A DNA stretch of 64,000 nt from positions 62,001-126,000 of the forward strand of contig NZ_JAAXPA010000020.1 of NCBI RefSeq assembly GCF_012396235.1, read 5' to 3'. Numbering within the stretch: the first letter of the stretch is position 1; each line of letters begins with the position of its first letter. The notes beneath the pieces are model-generated. The model was not told where the DNA came from. It saw only the letters and a program-made list of their open reading frames with translations, and did not search any database. The translations under genes were made by a program, and so were the position numbers. Positions 33,715 through 42,532 of the stretch are shown piece by piece. Origin of the DNA: Rhodococcus opacus (GTDB taxonomy: Bacteria > Actinomycetota > Actinomycetes > Mycobacteriales > Mycobacteriaceae).

Positions 33715-34946
33715 CCGAACAAACTCAGCGGCTCGGCGCGGGACGGTACATCGACGCCGCCCGAGCCCCCGACACAACCGTCACTTCGGTGCACGAACTC
33801 ACCACCGCGGACGGAGCGAAGATCTCCGGGGTCCTGCGCGTGGTCCCCGGAGCCCGCACCGTCGTCGCACTGATGCACCCGCGCCAGGACCTGGCCCACC
33901 ACGTGCTGGTGCCCGAACTACTCGCCCGCGGGTTCGCGGTGTGGACGCAGGGCACCCGATCGGTCAACAACGACATCTCCCTGGTGCACGAGCAGGCCCT
34001 GCTCGATGCTGCGGCCGGGCAAGTGTTCCTGCGGGAGAGGGGTTTCGACCACGTCGTCACCCTGGGGCATTCCGGAGGAGGAACGCTGTTCGCGTTCTAC
34101 CACCAGCAGGCCGGACTACCGGCGGGGGAGCGGCTGACCCGCACCCCCGCCGGCCGGCCCATCGACCTGGCGGGCGCGCAGATGCCGCTGCCCGATGCAG
34201 CAGTATTCATGGCGCCGCACCCAGGGCAGGGTGCGCTGTTGCAGCGGTTGATCGACCCCTCGGTCGTCGACGAGGCCGACCCCCTGTCCGTTGATCCGCG
34301 GTTGAACCCGTTCGATCCCGCCAACGGATTCGCCGAACCGCCGCACAGCTCCTCGTACTCGCCCGAGTTCATCACCCGCTACCGGGCGGCGCAGCGTGAG
34401 CGCATTGCCCGCATCGACGCACTCGCCCGGCGACGCGTCGACGAAGCCGCCGACGCGCGTCGCCGCTACAAGAGCACTTCCGACCCGGCGGATCACCGCG
34501 CCGCGCTCGCACCCCGCGTCCTCACCGTGTACCGCACCGACGCGGATTTGCGGTTCACCGACCTGTCCCTGAGCCCGAACGAGCGGCCCTACGGGTCACT
34601 GTTCGGCCGAAGGCCGGACCTGACCAACTACGGACTCGTCGGCTTCGGACGCTTCGTCACCCCGGACGCCTGGCTGTCCACCTGGTCGGGACTGAGCAGC
34701 AACGCCGACTTCCTCCGCTGCGCCCCTGCTCTCACCGCGCCGTCCCTGTTCGTCGAACTCACTGGCGACCAGGCCTGTTTCCCTGAGGACGCCACATCCA
34801 TGGTCGATGCCCTCGGATCGGCGGACAAGACCCACGTCCGCGTCGCCGGCACCCACTTCGGCGGCCCGATCCGCGATGGCGACCCCACCGGCGCCAGCCT
34901 GGCCGCCGCCGACATCGGTACCTGGTTGGCGGCCCGGTTCGCCTAG
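33711..34946 (+). CDS. Alpha/beta hydrolase
   Basis: A 411-residue alpha/beta hydrolase. The nucleophile elbow is VVTLGHSGGGTLFAFYHQQA near residue 125. The acid and base regions fall in FVELTGDQACFPEDATSMVD and VRVAGTHFGGPIRDG near the C-terminus. A long insertion rich in Arg, Asp and Ala (residues about 215-270) forms the cap. The ATG at 33711 overlaps the preceding stop. A role in hydrolysing a ring-cleavage product, ester or CoA ester is plausible in this operon. No closer assignment is possible. Confidence 0.87.
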   Translation: MTEQTQRLGAGRYIDAARAPDTTVTSVHELTTADGAKISGVLRVVPGARTVVALMHPRQDLAHHVLVPELLARGFAVWTQGTRSVNNDISLVHEQALLDAAAGQVFLRERGFDHVVTLGHSGGGTLFAFYHQQAGLPAGERLTRTPAGRPIDLAGAQMPLPDAAVFMAPHPGQGALLQRLIDPSVVDEADPLSVDPRLNPFDPANGFAEPPHSSSYSPEFITRYRAAQRERIARIDALARRRVDEAADARRRYKSTSDPADHRAALAPRVLTVYRTDADLRFTDLSLSPNERPYGSLFGRRPDLTNYGLVGFGRFVTPDAWLSTWSGLSSNADFLRCAPALTAPSLFVELTGDQACFPEDATSMVDALGSADKTHVRVAGTHFGGPIRDGDPTGASLAAADIGTWLAARFA

Positions 34947-35031
34947 ACATTCCCCAGCCCCCCGGTGGCCCCGCCTGGCCCACATTCAGCGGCGCAGGCG
35001 GGGCCACTCCCTCTCCGAGCGGAGACAACAA

Positions 35032-36366
35032 ATGTCTGTTCGTATCCCTCCCTCAGCGCCCGTCGTCGGGCTCTGCCTCATGGCACTGGTCCTCGAGGGC
35101 TATGACCTTCTGATGTTCGGAACTGTGGTTCCGTCACTGCTGAGTTACGCCCCCTGGAATCTGGACGCAACCGACGTGGGAATGCTCGGCTCACTCGTCG
35201 GCGTCGGCATGCTGGTCGGCGCTCTGCTCGCCGCAGCCGTCGCCGACCGATGGGGCCGCCGCCGCACACTCCTTGCCGCCGTCCTTGTGTTCTCCGCCGC
35301 GATGGGCGTGTGTGCGATCGCGCCCACCCCCGCGGTCTTCGGAATCGGGCGGGTTGTCGTGGGTCTCGGTGCCGGCGTCCTCATGCCCACCGCGGCAGCG
35401 ACGTTGATCGAGTTCGCCGCCCCGGGCGCCCGGGCCAGGTCGGTGGCGCTCGGGTTCGTCGGCACCAGCATCGGCGGGATACTTGCCGGGGTGCTCTCGC
35501 TGTGGCTCGTGCCCGAGTACGGGTTCCGGGCTATGTTCCTGGCCGGTATGGTGCCTGCACTCATGTTCCTGCCCGTGATGCTCCGGTACCTCCCGGAATC
35601 ACCGGCCTATCTCGCCTCCCGGGGCCGGCACGACGCTGCCACAGCGATCGCTCACCGATATCACCTCGGCCTCCCCGCCGACCTCAACTCCATCTCCGGG
35701 CCGGACCCCGCTGCCACACCCGAACGCGGGCTGCGCGCACTCTTCGGCACCGAGCGCACCCTCGCGACATTGCTGTTCTGGGCGATGACCCTGGTCTGCC
35801 TTCTCGTGTTGTTCGGCGTCGCGACCTGGCTTCCCGCGCTCATGAAATCTGCCGGCTACCCGCTGGGAGCGGCCCTGTCCTTCCTGCTCGCCTTGAACGT
35901 CGGCGGTGCGGCAGGAGCACTCATCGGTGCCACGCTCGCCGACCGGTACGGCATCAAACCCGTCACAGTCGCCTTCTTCCTCAGCGCCGCACTGTCGCTG
36001 CTGGCCATAGCGACCGCCCCACCACTTGCGGTGATCTACCTGCTGGTGATGGTGGCCGGGCTCGGCACCACGGGCACCCAAATCCTGCTCAACACCTACA
36101 TCGGTACCTATTACCCCGCATCCTGCCGGGCCACCGGACTCGGAATGGCACTGGGAGTCGGGCGGATCGGTGCCATCATCGGCCCCACGTACGGCGGACT
36201 CTTCGTTGCACTCGGCGCCGATACCACCTGGCAGCTGTTCGCCTTCGCGCTGCCAGCCGTCGTCGGAGCCGTCGCGACCCTCCTGGTACCGCGCCGCGCC
36301 ACGGGCGATACGACCACCACCCTCACCCCTGCGGCCGGGCCCGCCGACCGGAAGGCTGTGTCATGA
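35032..36366 (+). CDS. MFS transporter, aromatic acid:H+ symporter type
   Basis: A 444-residue transporter with 12 hydrophobic segments. Helix 1 reads LCLMALVLEGYDLLMFGTVV; the D in this G-Y-D-L motif is a hallmark of the AAHS group (PcaK, BenK). Motif A between helices 2 and 3 is AAAVADRWGRRRTLLAAVLV, repeated as ATLADRYGIKPV in the second half. It probably imports an aromatic or related acid for this pathway. The stop overlaps the SDR start (ATGA). A degraded paralogue lies at 41943-42447. Confidence 0.92.
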   Translation: MSVRIPPSAPVVGLCLMALVLEGYDLLMFGTVVPSLLSYAPWNLDATDVGMLGSLVGVGMLVGALLAAAVADRWGRRRTLLAAVLVFSAAMGVCAIAPTPAVFGIGRVVVGLGAGVLMPTAAATLIEFAAPGARARSVALGFVGTSIGGILAGVLSLWLVPEYGFRAMFLAGMVPALMFLPVMLRYLPESPAYLASRGRHDAATAIAHRYHLGLPADLNSISGPDPAATPERGLRALFGTERTLATLLFWAMTLVCLLVLFGVATWLPALMKSAGYPLGAALSFLLALNVGGAAGALIGATLADRYGIKPVTVAFFLSAALSLLAIATAPPLAVIYLLVMVAGLGTTGTQILLNTYIGTYYPASCRATGLGMALGVGRIGAIIGPTYGGLFVALGADTTWQLFAFALPAVVGAVATLLVPRRATGDTTTTLTPAAGPADRKAVS

Positions 36367-37289
36367 CCATCGATTTCGCCGGACAGGTCGCCATCGTCAC
36401 CGGGGCCGGCGGTGGACTCGGCCGCGCCCACGCCCTCGCCCTCGCGGCCCGCGGTGCCCATGTCGTCGTCAACGACATCGGCGGATCCCCCGAGGTCAGC
36501 TCCGCCGATGACACTCCGGACACCCCCGCGGGCCGTGTCGTCGCCGAGATCACCGCCCGCGGCGGCTCGGCGATCGCCGACCACGCCGACGTCACCGACT
36601 ACACGCAGGTCACTGCGATGATCGACCGCGCTCTCTCCGCCTGGGGACGAATCGACATCCTGATCAACAATGCCGGGATCCTGCGCGATGCCAGTTTCCG
36701 CAACGCTGGTCTCGACGACTTCCGCACGGTCCTGGACGTCCATGTGATGGGCGCCGTGAACTGCAGCAAGGCCGTGTGGCAACACATGATCACTCAGAAC
36801 TACGGCCGAATCCTGATGACTACCTCCGCCTCCGGAATCTACGGCAATTTCGGGCAGGCCAACTACGCTGCAGCAAAATCCGCGCTCGTCGGGCTGATGA
36901 ACGTGCTCGGCATCGAGGGCCGATCCAAGGGCATCCACGTCAATGCTCTGGCACCGCTCGCGACGACCCACATGACCGAATCGATCTTCGACGCCACGGC
37001 CGCCGAAATCTTGACCCCGGAGTCGATCACACCCGGCGCACTGTTCCTGGTGTCCACGGACGCGCCGACCAAGACGATCCTCGGCGCAGGCGGTGGAACA
37101 TTCGCGGTCAGCCGCATGCTCGAATCCCAAGGCGTCTTCCTCCCCGCCGATGCCAGAACCCCCGACGATGTTGCCCGCCACTGGCCGCAGATCAGCGACT
37201 CGAGCGTGCAGTCGGGCACCGACAGCACCACCGCCCAGATTCAGCATTTCGTCGACTCCGCCACCCGAGCCGGCACAGTTGCCCGTTGA
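36363..37289 (+). CDS. SDR oxidoreductase, (3R)-hydroxyacyl-CoA dehydrogenase-like
   Basis: A 308-residue short-chain dehydrogenase. The cofactor motif is VAIVTGAGGGLGRAHALALA, followed by ARGAHVVVNDIGG, and the catalytic residues are Ser in TTSASGIYGNFGQAN and Tyr/Lys in NYAAAKSALVGL. The extended length and VNDIGG motif match the dehydrogenase part of peroxisomal multifunctional enzyme type 2-like proteins, so the likely step is oxidation of a 3-hydroxyacyl-CoA to the 3-oxo form. That product would feed the thiolase gene 72 bp downstream. Confidence 0.88.
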   Translation: MTIDFAGQVAIVTGAGGGLGRAHALALAARGAHVVVNDIGGSPEVSSADDTPDTPAGRVVAEITARGGSAIADHADVTDYTQVTAMIDRALSAWGRIDILINNAGILRDASFRNAGLDDFRTVLDVHVMGAVNCSKAVWQHMITQNYGRILMTTSASGIYGNFGQANYAAAKSALVGLMNVLGIEGRSKGIHVNALAPLATTHMTESIFDATAAEILTPESITPGALFLVSTDAPTKTILGAGGGTFAVSRMLESQGVFLPADARTPDDVARHWPQISDSSVQSGTDSTTAQIQHFVDSATRAGTVAR

Positions 37290-37361
37290 CCCTGCGAGCC
37301 CGGCGTCACCAACTGTCACACCAACCATCACCGTGTGACTTCGTCCAGAAATGAGCACCAC

Positions 37362-38543
37362 ATGAGGGAAGCCGTCCTCGTCTCGACCGCACGCACGCCG
37401 ATCGGCAAGGCGTATCGAGGCTCCTACAACAACACCCAGCCCCAGCAGCTCGCCGCACACGCGATCGCCCACGCCGCGCAAAGAGCCGGAATCAACGGCG
37501 AGGAGATCGAGGACGTCGTCCTCGGTTGCGCCATGCAGGAGGGCTCGTCCGGAACCAACATCGCCCGCCAGGCCGCGTTGCGCGCCGGACTCCCCACTTC
37601 TGTGCCGGGCATGACCATCGATCGGCAATGCTCCTCCGGGCTGATGGCCATCGCCACTGCCGCCAAGCAGATCGTCGGCGACGGCATGCAGATCGCGATC
37701 GGCGGCGGCGTCGAGTCGATCTCCCTGGTCCAGAACGAACACCAGAACCGATACCGCGCCACCGACCCCTGGCTGGTCGAGAACCTCCCGAGCACCTATC
37801 TGCCGATGCTGCACACGGCCGAAATCGTGGCCGAACGGTACAAGGTCAGCAGAGACCGTCAGGACGAGTTCGCGCTGCTGTCCCAGCAGCGAACCGCCGC
37901 AGCGCAGGCCGCGGGCCGCTTCGACGCCGAAATCGTTCCCCTCGACAGCCTCGAGACCACCGAGGATGGGAACGTACCCGTCCAGCTGGGCAGGGACGAA
38001 GGGAACCGTCCCTCCACCACTGCGGCCGGGCTCGCCGCACTGCGCCCGGTCCTTCTCGACGGCGAGGTGACGAACAGGTCGAGCGTGACGGCCGGCAACG
38101 CCTCCCAGCTCTCGGATGGTGCCTCGGCATCGGTTCTGATGGAGGCGAAGGAGGCCGAACGCCGCGGTCTCGAACCGCTCGGCGTGTACCGCGGCATGAC
38201 CGTGGCCGGCTGCGGACCGGACGAGATGGGAATCGGACCGATCTTCGCGATCCCGAAACTACTCGAGCAGCACAACCTCGCTGTCGACGACATCGGTCTG
38301 TGGGAACTCAACGAAGCATTCGCCTCCCAAGCCGTCTACTGCCGCGATCATCTCGGCATCGACCCCGACCGATTCAATGTCAACGGCGGCGCAATCTCGA
38401 TCGGTCATCCGTACGGGATGACCGGCGCCCGCCTGGTCGGCCACGCCCTCATCGAAGGTAAACGCCGAGGCGCTCGGTATGTCGTGATCTCGATGTGCGT
38501 CGGGGGCGGGATGGGCGCAGCCGGACTCTTCGAAGTCAACTGA
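37362..38543 (+). CDS. Thiolase (acetyl-CoA acyltransferase)
   Basis: A 393-residue thiolase II. The acyl-accepting Cys lies in [20 protein letters not shown], the His in [20 protein letters not shown] and the second Cys in [19 protein letters not shown]. The 3-oxoacyl-CoA substrate would be cleaved to acetyl-CoA and a shorter acyl-CoA. The ATG at 37362 gives the family start [20 protein letters not shown]. It is the last gene of the rightward operon and is followed by a strong terminator. A fragment of a second copy is at 41203-41254. Confidence 0.94.
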   Translation: MREAVLVSTARTPIGKAYRGSYNNTQPQQLAAHAIAHAAQRAGINGEEIEDVVLGCAMQEGSSGTNIARQAALRAGLPTSVPGMTIDRQCSSGLMAIATAAKQIVGDGMQIAIGGGVESISLVQNEHQNRYRATDPWLVENLPSTYLPMLHTAEIVAERYKVSRDRQDEFALLSQQRTAAAQAAGRFDAEIVPLDSLETTEDGNVPVQLGRDEGNRPSTTAAGLAALRPVLLDGEVTNRSSVTAGNASQLSDGASASVLMEAKEAERRGLEPLGVYRGMTVAGCGPDEMGIGPIFAIPKLLEQHNLAVDDIGLWELNEAFASQAVYCRDHLGIDPDRFNVNGGAISIGHPYGMTGARLVGHALIEGKRRGARYVVISMCVGGGMGAAGLFEVN

Positions 38544-38627
38544 AACCCGCCATCCGGCAGGGCTTTTGCCCTACGTGCGGGAAATGAGGCCGACGCCGAG
38601 TTCGAATGTCACGCCCGGCGGATCTTG

Positions 38628-38669
38628 CTCCTGCACCGTCACCCCGAAGCCGGGGTGACGGTGCAGGAG
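38628..38669. terminator. Strong bidirectional terminator hairpin
   Basis: A perfect 19-bp stem, CTCCTGCACCGTCACCCCG (38628-38646) and its complement (38651-38669), with the four-base loop AAGC. It lies between the convergent thiolase and SDR genes and can terminate both. Confidence 0.85.
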
Positions 38670-38690
38670 CCTTCTGGCAGCTAGGGCCTG

Positions 38691-39437
38691 TCAGGTCCAC
38701 GGGAGGTCGACATAGTGGACGTCGGGCCCGGGGGTGGTCAGCGTGATTTCGGGAACTGCGCACCGCGGCGAGGTGCGCAGAAGAAATCGCACCGCTTCGG
38801 CCACGTCCGAGGGCGGCAGCATGGCACTGGGGTCCTTTTCCATCCACGAGGATCCGGGTGTCTCGACCAGTCCCGGGCAGATGGCGGTGACCTGGATGCC
38901 GAGACGGCTGAGTTCGCCGTGCGCCGACTGGCTCAGGGCGATCATCGCCGCTTTGGTCATCGAATAGGCGGCCACTCCTGCCCGCGGCAGCTTGCCGAAG
39001 ATCGAGCTCACGTTGACGATCAACGCCTTACCGTGTTCGGCTCCCGCCACTTGCAGTGTCGGAATGCAGCTCTGCATCAGCAGGTAAGCGGACCGAAGGT
39101 TCAGATTCAAATGGAGGTCAAGCTTCGGCGTCGCCAAGTCGGCAATATTTCCGCTCAGGCCCAGGCCGGCATTGTTGATTAGGACATCGGTGCGGCCGTA
39201 CTGCTGGACGTGCGAGGCCACGGCGGCCTCACAGTCGGCGCTATGGGCCAGATTTCCGGACACCGGCAGGACCTCGACGCCACGCCCGCGCAGGTGGGTC
39301 GCAGCCTCGGTGAGCTTGCTCTGGTCTCGCGCGACGATTGTCAGGTTGTAGCCCTCGTCTGCGAGCGCTTCGGCGATCGCCAGCCCGATTCCTGCGGATC
39401 CGCCAGTGACGATTGCGGCTCGTTGATTCCCGTTCAT
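38691..39437 (-). CDS. SDR family oxidoreductase
   Basis: A 248-residue short-chain dehydrogenase/reductase. The cofactor motif is RAAIVTGGSAGIGLAIAEAL, with NNAG in DVLINNAGLGLSG. Catalytic Ser is in NVSSIFGKL and Tyr/Lys in AYSMTKAAMIAL. The ATG at 39437 gives the usual short N-terminus, with AGCAGG upstream. It is divergent from the amidohydrolase gene at 39710, so both may use control elements in the 270-bp gap. The substrate is unknown. Confidence 0.9.
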   Translation of the reverse strand: MNGNQRAAIVTGGSAGIGLAIAEALADEGYNLTIVARDQSKLTEAATHLRGRGVEVLPVSGNLAHSADCEAAVASHVQQYGRTDVLINNAGLGLSGNIADLATPKLDLHLNLNLRSAYLLMQSCIPTLQVAGAEHGKALIVNVSSIFGKLPRAGVAAYSMTKAAMIALSQSAHGELSRLGIQVTAICPGLVETPGSSWMEKDPSAMLPPSDVAEAVRFLLRTSPRCAVPEITLTTPGPDVHYVDLPWT

Positions 39438-39635
39438 CGCATCCTGCTTTCTGCTCGTGTTCGTTGTGGCATGTGGTTGTTCGGGTGGCGTTCTGGTATC
39501 GCCCAGATGCCGAAATGCGACCTCGCGATAGTTGTGCGCGGCCGGTGCGGCTCCGCCGGCGAGATTGCACTGGCTGTGTGGGCACCGCGCGTCCGGGCGA
39601 TGGATCCGAAAGGACGCGATTCCCGGGTGTGGCCC

Positions 39636-39687
39636 TTGACACAATCGTTTACGTCCTTGTTCAATATCTTACATCAATGTAGATGTA
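39636..39687. promoter_or_regulatory. Promoter region with inverted repeat TACATC-N6-GATGTA
   Basis: TTGACA at 39636-39641 could be the -35 of the amidohydrolase promoter, with an A/T-rich -10 around 39660-39666. The inverted repeat TACATC-AATGTA-GATGTA covers 39670-39687. The overlapping GTTCAATATCTTAC (39659-39672, minus strand GTAAGATATTGAAC) weakly resembles the GTMGAATAMTYGAC element of the island. The assignment is tentative. Confidence 0.45.
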
Positions 39688-39709
39688 CCGACCAAGGATG
39701 GCAGGGGCG

Positions 39710-40957
39710 ATGACTCGCACAGAATTCGTAATCAGGGATGTAAGGGTCTTTGACGGAGAGAAGGTTGTCGAGCGCTCGACGGTCCACGTCAGGAGCGGGT
39801 TGATCGAGGCGGTCACTGCAGAGTTCGACTCGACTGACGAGATCGAGGTCGTCGACGGGCGGGGCAAGACTCTGCTTCCCGGACTGATCGACAGTCACAC
39901 TCATGCGCAGCCGCCATCATTGAAAGACGCCCTATTGTTCGGCGTGACAACGGAACTCGACATGTTCTCCTGCCCGGAATGGATGGACGGGCAGCGGCGT
40001 GACGCCGCGGAACGCAACGACCTCGCCGATGTGCGGTCCGCATCCATCGGCGCCACCGTGTTGGGTGGGCATCCGTCAATGATGATCGGAACTTACTTCG
40101 CTGAGCAGTATCCGGTGGTGAAATCCCTCGATGATGCCTCCGCGTTTGTCGCCGCACGTGTGGCGGAGGGCGCGGACTACATCAAACTTCTCATCGATGA
40201 CGGTACTGCGCTCGGGCACGATGTCCCCACCCTCGGTGAGGACGTGGCGCGGGCCATCGCAAACGCGGCACATGACCACGGGAAGATGGCGGTTGCGCAC
40301 GTCACTTCACTGGCCGGTGCGGAGCAGGCTCTTCGCGCCGGTGTCGATGGACTCGTGCACATGTTCTTCGATCGCCCGCCCACAGACGAGATCATTGCGA
40401 AGGCGCTCGATGCTGGAGTCTTCATCACGCCGACACTCAGCACGGTTGGTTCCCTCGCGAGTGACATCGATGGGACTCACCTCGCCAACGACGACAGAGC
40501 CCGTCCACTCATCCCGGCTTCGTGGCGGGAGAATCTGTGCCAATGCTGGCAGCTGGGCTCCCCGGGATCCATAGGCCATGCGATTGAAGCAACACGACGG
40601 ATGCACGAAGCCGGAGTGGACATCTTGGCCGGCACTGATGCGGCAGGCATTGGTGTGGTCGGCACGGCGCACGGAGTGAGCATGCACGGCGAGCTCGAGC
40701 TTCTCGTCCGAGCAGGTCTGTCGCCAGTGCAGGCGCTGCGCGCGGCGACGTCCATGCCCGCCCGACGGTTCGGTCTCAGTGACCGAGGCCGAATCGCACC
40801 GGGTCTTCAGGCTGACCTACTTCTGGTCGAGGGTGATCCCACGGAGGAGATCACAGCTACTCTCTCGATCGCGGGTATTTGGCGGCGCGGAGACAAACTC
40901 TCCCGCGTCCCGCGAGACTCGGATAGGTCCTCGAAGATCGGCCAGCCGGCGGTCTGA
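39710..40957 (+). CDS. Amidohydrolase family protein
   Basis: A 415-residue metal-dependent amidohydrolase of the imidazolonepropionase/prolidase-like group. The first metal motif is LLPGLIDSHTHAQPPSLKDA. The lysine likely to be carbamylated is in EGADYIKLLIDDG, and His ligands are in MAVAHVTSLAGAEQ and GLVHMFFDRP. The Asp is in ILAGTDAAGIGVVGTAHGVS. The start is set at 39710 (MTRTEFVIRD); an ATG nine codons upstream sits within the inverted repeat. The substrate is probably a cyclic amide, ester or lactone. It is the last intact gene of the island. Confidence 0.88.
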   Translation: MTRTEFVIRDVRVFDGEKVVERSTVHVRSGLIEAVTAEFDSTDEIEVVDGRGKTLLPGLIDSHTHAQPPSLKDALLFGVTTELDMFSCPEWMDGQRRDAAERNDLADVRSASIGATVLGGHPSMMIGTYFAEQYPVVKSLDDASAFVAARVAEGADYIKLLIDDGTALGHDVPTLGEDVARAIANAAHDHGKMAVAHVTSLAGAEQALRAGVDGLVHMFFDRPPTDEIIAKALDAGVFITPTLSTVGSLASDIDGTHLANDDRARPLIPASWRENLCQCWQLGSPGSIGHAIEATRRMHEAGVDILAGTDAAGIGVVGTAHGVSMHGELELLVRAGLSPVQALRAATSMPARRFGLSDRGRIAPGLQADLLLVEGDPTEEITATLSIAGIWRRGDKLSRVPRDSDRSSKIGQPAV

Positions 40958-41202
40958 TCGCCTACGAATCGGTGTGCACGAGTGGGCGCCGCTCATTGCT
41001 ATGGTAGGTAAACTCTCTCTGCGGGAGAGGGCTTCTCGAACTTCCCCACTCGCGTTCGCTCCTCGCGTTCTATCACCGGCAGCGCGCACGCGCGACGGGG
41101 GAGTGAGACACCATACGCTCGCCGCCGTGGATAAATGAGGACGGTCGTAGTCGAAAAGCTCGCCGGATACTCGCGCCGATACGGAGAGTCCGGTGCGCCG
41201 TC

Positions 41203-41254
41203 TCTCGATGTGCGTCGGCGGAGGGATGGGCGCAACCGGGCTCTTCGAGGTCGC
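41203..41254 (+). pseudogene. Thiolase 3'-end remnant
   Basis: The frame [17 protein letters not shown] matches the C-terminus of the intact thiolase at 37362-38543 ([17 protein letters not shown]) in 15 of 17 residues. Base differences lie mostly at third positions. It has the distance of a diverged homologue and is not a recent copy. Nothing upstream continues the thiolase frame. The remaining DNA between 40958 and 41700 shows no gene I can support. Confidence 0.75.
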
Positions 41255-41508
41255 TGTGTGTATGGCGTAGCGATTCGCGCCCGAGGCCGAGTGCCGTGGC
41301 TATCGCCAACAGGAAGGCCGGATGCGCCAGCTTCACAGGCCTCTTGGCCTGTCGGCAACCGCTGCAAACTATCCGCGGAATCGATGGCGAGGCTGCGCGC
41401 AAACGGGTAGACCTCCTCGGCCGGGCACGCCGAAATCCCTTAGAAGATAAGGTCACCGCAATCACAGCGCTATGCACAACCATTAACATCACTCCAAGGG
41501 GACTCTTG

Positions 41509-41536
41509 CCTGCTGCCTGCTGCCTGCTGCCTGCTG
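41509..41536. repeat. Four tandem copies of the 7-bp unit CCTGCTG
   Basis: CCTGCTG occurs four times without a mismatch at 41509-41515, 41516-41522, 41523-41529 and 41530-41536. It lies in the non-coding decay zone, where copy number could vary by slippage. Confidence 0.9.
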
Positions 41537-41703
41537 GCAGGGCCGCCGAGCCGGCGTTTGCCTTGTCGCCGCCGCAGAGCCACCCGGGACGATACGGGCA
41601 CGGTATTACCAGGTGGCTCAGCGGTTGGCGATTGCCCTGTGCAGGTCTGGCCATCGCTCCGTGTACCGCGTCGCGCCCGACATGATCCGCTGGGCACCAG
41701 CCG

Positions 41704-41790
41704 CAGTGCGGTGTCAGGCCCTGGCGCAGTGAGACGTTCAAGTTCTCTACCGATCCGGAGCTGGTCGCGAAGGTCACGGGGCTGTGCACA
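41704..41790 (+). pseudogene. IS630-type transposase remnant
   Basis: The frame reads VRPWRSETFKFSTDPELVAKVT, split here as VRPWRSETFK and FSTDPELVAKVT. This is the highly conserved linker between the DNA-binding and DDE domains of actinobacterial IS630-family transposases (usually followed by D-V-V-G-L-Y). Three codons are then lost, and the frame continues as GLC. No other transposase segment or terminal repeats could be seen. It marks an old insertion in this decay zone. Confidence 0.65.
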
Positions 41791-41942
41791 TCGCGTCACC
41801 GTCGTCAGGTGTGCGCCCACAGGAGGAGGTCCTCGGCCCGCCGGCAACCCACGTACGCGACGAGGCGAACGGGTCCGGTTCGCGGCGTTCACACACTCCA
41901 GGAGTGCGTTCGTCGTTCAGATAAACGTCTCTGATGAGATCG

Positions 41943-42447
41943 GCCGGGTACCCCTCTGGGCCCGTCCCTGTCCTTCCTCCTGACCCGGAACCTCGGAGGC
42001 GCCGTCGGTGCCCTCGGCGGTGCCGTACTCGCTGATCGATACGGGATCAAACTGGCAGTCGTCTACTTGTTGGTGTTGCTCGCCGGAGTCGGCACGACCG
42101 GCACCCAGATCCTTCTCAGTACGTTCATCGGCGGTCACTACCCTGCGTGGAGCCGTGCCACAGGACTAGGTGTGGGCCGGATCGGGGCGATCGTCGGCCC
42201 CACCTACGGTGGCGTTCCCGTCGCGATCGGGACCGGAACCAACTGGAAACTGGCGGCTTTCGCGGCGCCGGCCGCCGTCGGTGCCATCCTGACCGTGCTC
42301 GTTCCGCAACGCACACCGATCCACCGATCCGCTCAGACCCGGCGTCCTTCCGCGGCCGCGGATGTCGATCGGAAAGCTGGTTCAGACTATCGGACCGGTC
42401 AGGAGTGGCGCAGATCACAGTTGGATATAGGATGTTCTGCGACATGA
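41943..42447 (+). pseudogene. Degraded MFS transporter (3' part)
   Basis: About 140 codons match the C-terminal third of the intact aromatic-acid MFS at 35032-36366. Examples are GGAVGALGGAVLADRYGIK, LAGVGTTGTQILLSTFIGG and VGRIGAIVGPTYGGVPVAIG. A frameshift lies near 41965. About 24 codons (one helix) are deleted after RYGIK, and there is no 5' part. The tail ADVDRKAGS corresponds to the intact terminus ADRKAVS, but the stop is lost and the frame runs on to 42447. It is a paralogue remnant. Confidence 0.85.
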
Positions 42448-42532
42448 CGAAGCTGCTCATCGCGATGACCGGGGCGCGAACGATGGGCACCTCCGGCAAC
42501 CTGTTCCGCGCGAAACAGTAAGGGGTCGCACA

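Noticed and set aside
41509..41536. Tandem repeat considered as a CRISPR or an integron site
   Set aside because: The unit is 7 bp without spacers, so it is a simple tandem repeat.
42444..42521. Short frame MTKLLIAMTGARTMGTSGNL... before the MOSC fusion gene
   Set aside because: The first residues recall DJ-1/PfpI proteins, but 25 codons are too few to support a gene or a remnant.
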